NCBI RefSeq assembly: GCF_014197015.1
Contig: NZ_JACIET010000001.1
Span: 1,736,001 to 1,800,000 of the forward strand
From: Niveibacterium umoris
GTDB lineage: Bacteria > Pseudomonadota > Gammaproteobacteria > Burkholderiales > Rhodocyclaceae
Direction: 5' to 3'
Length of the DNA stretch: 64,000 nucleotides
This document shows, piece by piece, positions 61,525 to 64,000 of the stretch (position 1 is the first letter of the stretch; each line of letters opens with the position of its first letter). Below the pieces are notes generated by a model. It had not been told where the DNA came from. It saw only the letters and a program-made list of their open reading frames with translations, and did not search any database. Made by a program: the position numbers and the translations under genes.

Positions 61525-63312
61525 ATGCCGACCATTCGCCGCCTGCCTGAACTCCTGATCAATCAGATCGCCGCAGGCGAGGTGGTCGAACGCCCCGCGT
61601 CGGTCCTCAAGGAAGTGCTGGAGAACAGCCTGGATGCCGGCTCGCGAGCCATCGAAGTCCAACTCCAGCAAGGCGGCGTCAAGCAGATCCGCATTGCGGA
61701 TGATGGCTGTGGCATCGACAAGGACGAACTAGCCATCGCGCTGGAACGCCACGCCACCAGCAAAATCGCATCGCTGGACGACCTCGAATGTGTGGCGACG
61801 ATGGGCTTTCGTGGCGAGGCGCTCGCCTCGATCGCATCGGTCGCGCGCGTCACGCTCACCAGCCGGGCCCTGGGTTCGGCACACGCTTGGCGTATTCACG
61901 CCGGCGAATCCGCCCCGGCGCCTGCCGCACTCAATGGCGGCACGGTGGTGGAGGTTAGCGATCTGTACTGGAACGTGCCGGCACGCCGCAAGTTCCTCAA
62001 GAGCGAAGGCACCGAATTCGGGCATTGCGACGATGCCTTCCGGCGCATCGCGCTGGCACGGCCTGAAGTCGCCTTCCAGCTGCAGCACAATGGCCGCATG
62101 AGCTTGCGGCTGACGCCAGGCGACATGCGCCGCCGCTGTGGCGACATTCTCGGCGAGGAATTCCTGCAACATGCCCGTGAGATCGACGTGGCGGCCGCCG
62201 GGCTTCGAGTGACGGGCTTTGCCGCCTTGCCGGCTTACGCACGCGCCAGCCGTGATGCGCAATACTTCTTCGTCAACGGCCGTTTCGTGCGCGACAAGCT
62301 GATCCAGCATGCGCTGCGCGAGGCCTACGCCGACATCCTGCACGGCAGCAAGCATCCGGCTTTCGCGCTGTTCCTCGAACTCGATCCCGCTGGCGTCGAT
62401 GTGAACGTGCATCCGGCGAAGACCGAGGTGCGCTTCCGGGAAGCGCGCGCGATCCATCAGTTCGTCTATCACGCGGTAAGTCGCGGCCTCGCGGCAACCA
62501 TCAGCGCAGTCGCCAGCGCAAGGCCGGAAACCGCCGATCCCATCGTCACGTATCCCGCCGCACCGGAACAGTATCGCCTTGCCGTCGAAGAGCCGCGCTC
62601 AAGCTATCCGTTGCCACAAGGCGAATCGTCACTCACCGCATCGACGAGCGCCATGAGCGCCTTCTTTCGAGCGCCCGAACTCAACATCCCACCCCCGCAA
62701 ACACTGCCGCTCGCGGCAGCCGACCGCGACGGTGCGCCGCTCGGCTATGCGCTGGCCCAAGTGCATGGCGTCTATGTGCTGGCGCAGAACAGTACCGGCT
62801 TGGTGCTGGTCGATATGCACGCCGCGCATGAGCGCATCCTCTACGAGAAGTTGAAGAACGTGCTTGACGGCGCGCCGAGCACCCAGCGTCTGCTGATTCC
62901 GGCCGTCTTTGGTGCCAGCGCGAAAGAAATGGCCTGCGCCGAAGCGCAGCGCGAGACACTCGACCGCATCGGATTCGATATCGCGCCGGCGGGCCCCGCC
63001 GAGCTCGCAGTGCGCAGCGTACCGGCGCTGCTGGCGCGAGCCGACATTGTTGCACTCACCCGAGCCCTGCTCGGCGAGCTGATCGACTTTCCCGCCTCGG
63101 ATGTTGTCGCCACCCGCCGCAACGAGCTGCTGGCTACGCTCGCCTGCCACGGTGCCGTGCGCGCCAATCGCGCGCTGACGCTACCGGAAATGACCGCCCT
63201 GTTGCGCGAAATGGAAGCCACGGAACGCGCCGATCAGTGCAATCACGGGCGTCCGACCTGGGTGCAGCTTTCGATGGCGGAACTTGATCGGCTGTTCCTG
63301 CGCGGTCGCTGA
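61525..63312 (+). CDS. mutL: DNA mismatch repair protein MutL, endonuclease-type motif
   Basis: The 595-residue protein has the GHKL ATPase motifs at the N-terminus: KEVLENSLDAGS, DDGCGI, RHATSK and GFRGEALASI, followed by VNVHPAKTEVRF. The C-terminal dimerisation domain contains DMHAAHERILYE, which matches the DQHA(x)2E(x)4E endonuclease motif with Gln replaced by Met, plus CNHGRPTW. This suggests a MutH-independent nicking MutL, as expected outside the enteric bacteria. It links MutS recognition to strand incision. The start at 61525 lies 25 bases past the cphA terminator. Confidence 0.97.
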   Translation: MPTIRRLPELLINQIAAGEVVERPASVLKEVLENSLDAGSRAIEVQLQQGGVKQIRIADDGCGIDKDELAIALERHATSKIASLDDLECVATMGFRGEALASIASVARVTLTSRALGSAHAWRIHAGESAPAPAALNGGTVVEVSDLYWNVPARRKFLKSEGTEFGHCDDAFRRIALARPEVAFQLQHNGRMSLRLTPGDMRRRCGDILGEEFLQHAREIDVAAAGLRVTGFAALPAYARASRDAQYFFVNGRFVRDKLIQHALREAYADILHGSKHPAFALFLELDPAGVDVNVHPAKTEVRFREARAIHQFVYHAVSRGLAATISAVASARPETADPIVTYPAAPEQYRLAVEEPRSSYPLPQGESSLTASTSAMSAFFRAPELNIPPPQTLPLAAADRDGAPLGYALAQVHGVYVLAQNSTGLVLVDMHAAHERILYEKLKNVLDGAPSTQRLLIPAVFGASAKEMACAEAQRETLDRIGFDIAPAGPAELAVRSVPALLARADIVALTRALLGELIDFPASDVVATRRNELLATLACHGAVRANRALTLPEMTALLREMEATERADQCNHGRPTWVQLSMAELDRLFLRGR

Positions 63313-63651
63313 CGGCGGTCATCTGGCACGTAACGACAACACGCTGGTCCGGCACGACAAGACTTGATTTGTCCGCTGGACGGACAATCCCCCTCGCCGT
63401 TGAAAGTGACGGCTGTGCGAACAAGTGGGCGCCACCTGACACCTCGCGCCTGTAGCGGCTCCGTGCACGCCTTGCAGTTTGTGTTCACCCAAACATGATC
63501 GACATCACACATGTCGCGCTAAGGTGTCGCGGCCTCGCACAATGCACTTGGCATAATCTGGTACATGTCATTGGTTTGTCATGCTGGCGATCAAGAATCA
63601 TTCCCTTGGATTACGCAGATCGCTGCTTGCCATGGGAACCGGGGGAGAACT
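63313..63651. other. 339 bp without a gene downstream of mutL
   Basis: No coding ORF is supported. The stretch contains a palindrome at 63369-63387 and, at its right end, a strong ribosome site GGGGGAGA for the small gene at 63652. A CATAAT -10-like sequence near 63551 lacks a good -35. Confidence 0.5.
63369..63387. repeat. Palindrome TTGTCCG-N5-CGGACAA
   Basis: Seven-base perfect arms around CTGGA lie 265 bases upstream of the small gene at 63652. The size and spacing suit a dimeric regulator, though it could also be a short hairpin. No U-tract follows. Confidence 0.5.
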
Positions 63652-63915
63652 ATGGACGCATTGATTCACGCAATGGCAATCAGCCAGAGCGCTGAAGCCG
63701 CACGCCACGCTGGCATCCGCGTGGAGCCTCATTTCACGAGTCAGGAAGCGCTCAGCATCCATTCCGAACAGGGTGTCATCGAGCTCGCTGGGCCGCGCGC
63801 CGTCGAATTTCTCGAGCGTGCGCGCAAGCTGTGGGGCTTGGCAGGTGTCGTCAGCCTGCACATGGCGATGCTGCATTGCGCGTCCGAAATCCTGGCCAAA
63901 CAGACGGCCGCCTGA
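63652..63915 (+). CDS. Small soluble protein of unknown function
   Basis: The 87-residue product starts MDALIHAMAISQSAEAARHAGIR at 63652, after an excellent GGGGGAGA ribosome site seven bases upstream; an in-frame start at 63565 lies in the leader and is unlikely. It is predicted mixed alpha/beta with no signal peptide, and contains EQGVIELAGPRAVEFLERARKLWG. I do not recognise the family. It is transcribed toward a convergent gene that ends at 63927. Confidence 0.72.
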   Translation: MDALIHAMAISQSAEAARHAGIRVEPHFTSQEALSIHSEQGVIELAGPRAVEFLERARKLWGLAGVVSLHMAMLHCASEILAKQTAA

Positions 63916-63926
63916 GGTACTCCGGA

Positions 63927-64000
63927 TCAGTCGCCGGAATTGAGCTGGCGAACCCGGTAGCCGCGGCGCGCAAGCAGGTCTGGAATGGCCGCCTTGCCGG
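63927..64000 (-). CDS. 3' end of a leftward gene cut by the window edge
   Basis: Only the last 24 codons are visible on the minus strand, reading GKAAIPDLLARRGYRVRQLN followed by SGD and a TGA stop at 63929-63927. The composition looks coding and the stop is 12 bases from the convergent small gene. Too little is present to assign a family. Confidence 0.5.
   Translation of the reverse strand, partial: GKAAIPDLLARRGYRVRQLNSGD

Noticed and set aside
63540-63570. Sigma54-type promoter (TGGCAT-N-TGGTAC) before the small gene
   Set aside because: The required GG-N10-GC spacing is not met.

Overview
The window looks like a chromosomal segment of a high-GC betaproteobacterium, most likely of the Rhodocyclales type. 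This is inferred from the gene order dut-coaBC-radC-rpmB-rpmG, a tandem pair of cyanophycin synthetases with its partner ABC transporter and DUF1854 gene, and the general codon style; no rRNA gene is present to confirm it. No phage, insertion sequence, CRISPR array or tRNA was seen. Many very long antisense ORFs occur, but they are shadows of GC-rich genes.

Positions 1-23 kb form a cell-envelope block read almost entirely leftwards. From right to left it holds a UDP-glucuronate 4-epimerase, the type II secretion genes gspE and gspF, two tandem paralogous genes for secreted proteins of about 475 residues, then gspG-H-I-J-K-L-M, a short GspC-like gene and gspD. A glycan export set follows: a family 2 glycosyltransferase, a Wzm/Wzt ABC transporter, a sulfotransferase with a coiled-coil tail, and two more glycosyltransferases, the last cut by the window edge. 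The paralogous cargo-like genes have their own strong promoter and near-identical terminators, and they split the gsp cluster in two.

Positions 23-29 kb hold a small metallopeptidase, an unknown gene, and a compact set matching the decaprenylphosphoryl-arabinofuranose pathway of mycobacteria: DprE1, DprE2 and a GtrA protein on one strand, and a UbiA-type phosphoribosyltransferase and a PAP2-like phosphatase on the other. Positions 29-36 kb hold a three-gene set of transglutaminase and circularly permuted ATP-grasp/alpha-E proteins, predicted to make or attach a peptide of unknown structure.

Positions 36-40 kb are housekeeping: dut, coaBC, radC, rpmB, rpmG and a degenerate FabI-like gene. Positions 40-45 kb carry a glucose phosphotransferase system made of two large proteins with duplicated IIA and IIB domains, preceded by a twin operator-like repeat. 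Positions 45-53 kb are a mixed set: a glycosyltransferase, an HD phosphohydrolase, a GAF protein, a VirK/YbjX protein, an ABC ATPase with its adaptor but no permease, a Mn-exporter gene under a yybP-ykoY riboswitch, a KTSC protein and an MtfA-like peptidase. Positions 53.5-61.5 kb are the cyanophycin locus. The window closes with mutL, a small unknown gene and the tail of a leftward gene.

The most unusual elements are the secretion cluster with two embedded surface-protein genes beside glycan export and arabinose-donor genes, the duplicated phosphotransferase domains with one IIB copy lacking its cysteine, the degenerate FabI-like protein, and the peptide-ligase/transglutaminase set.
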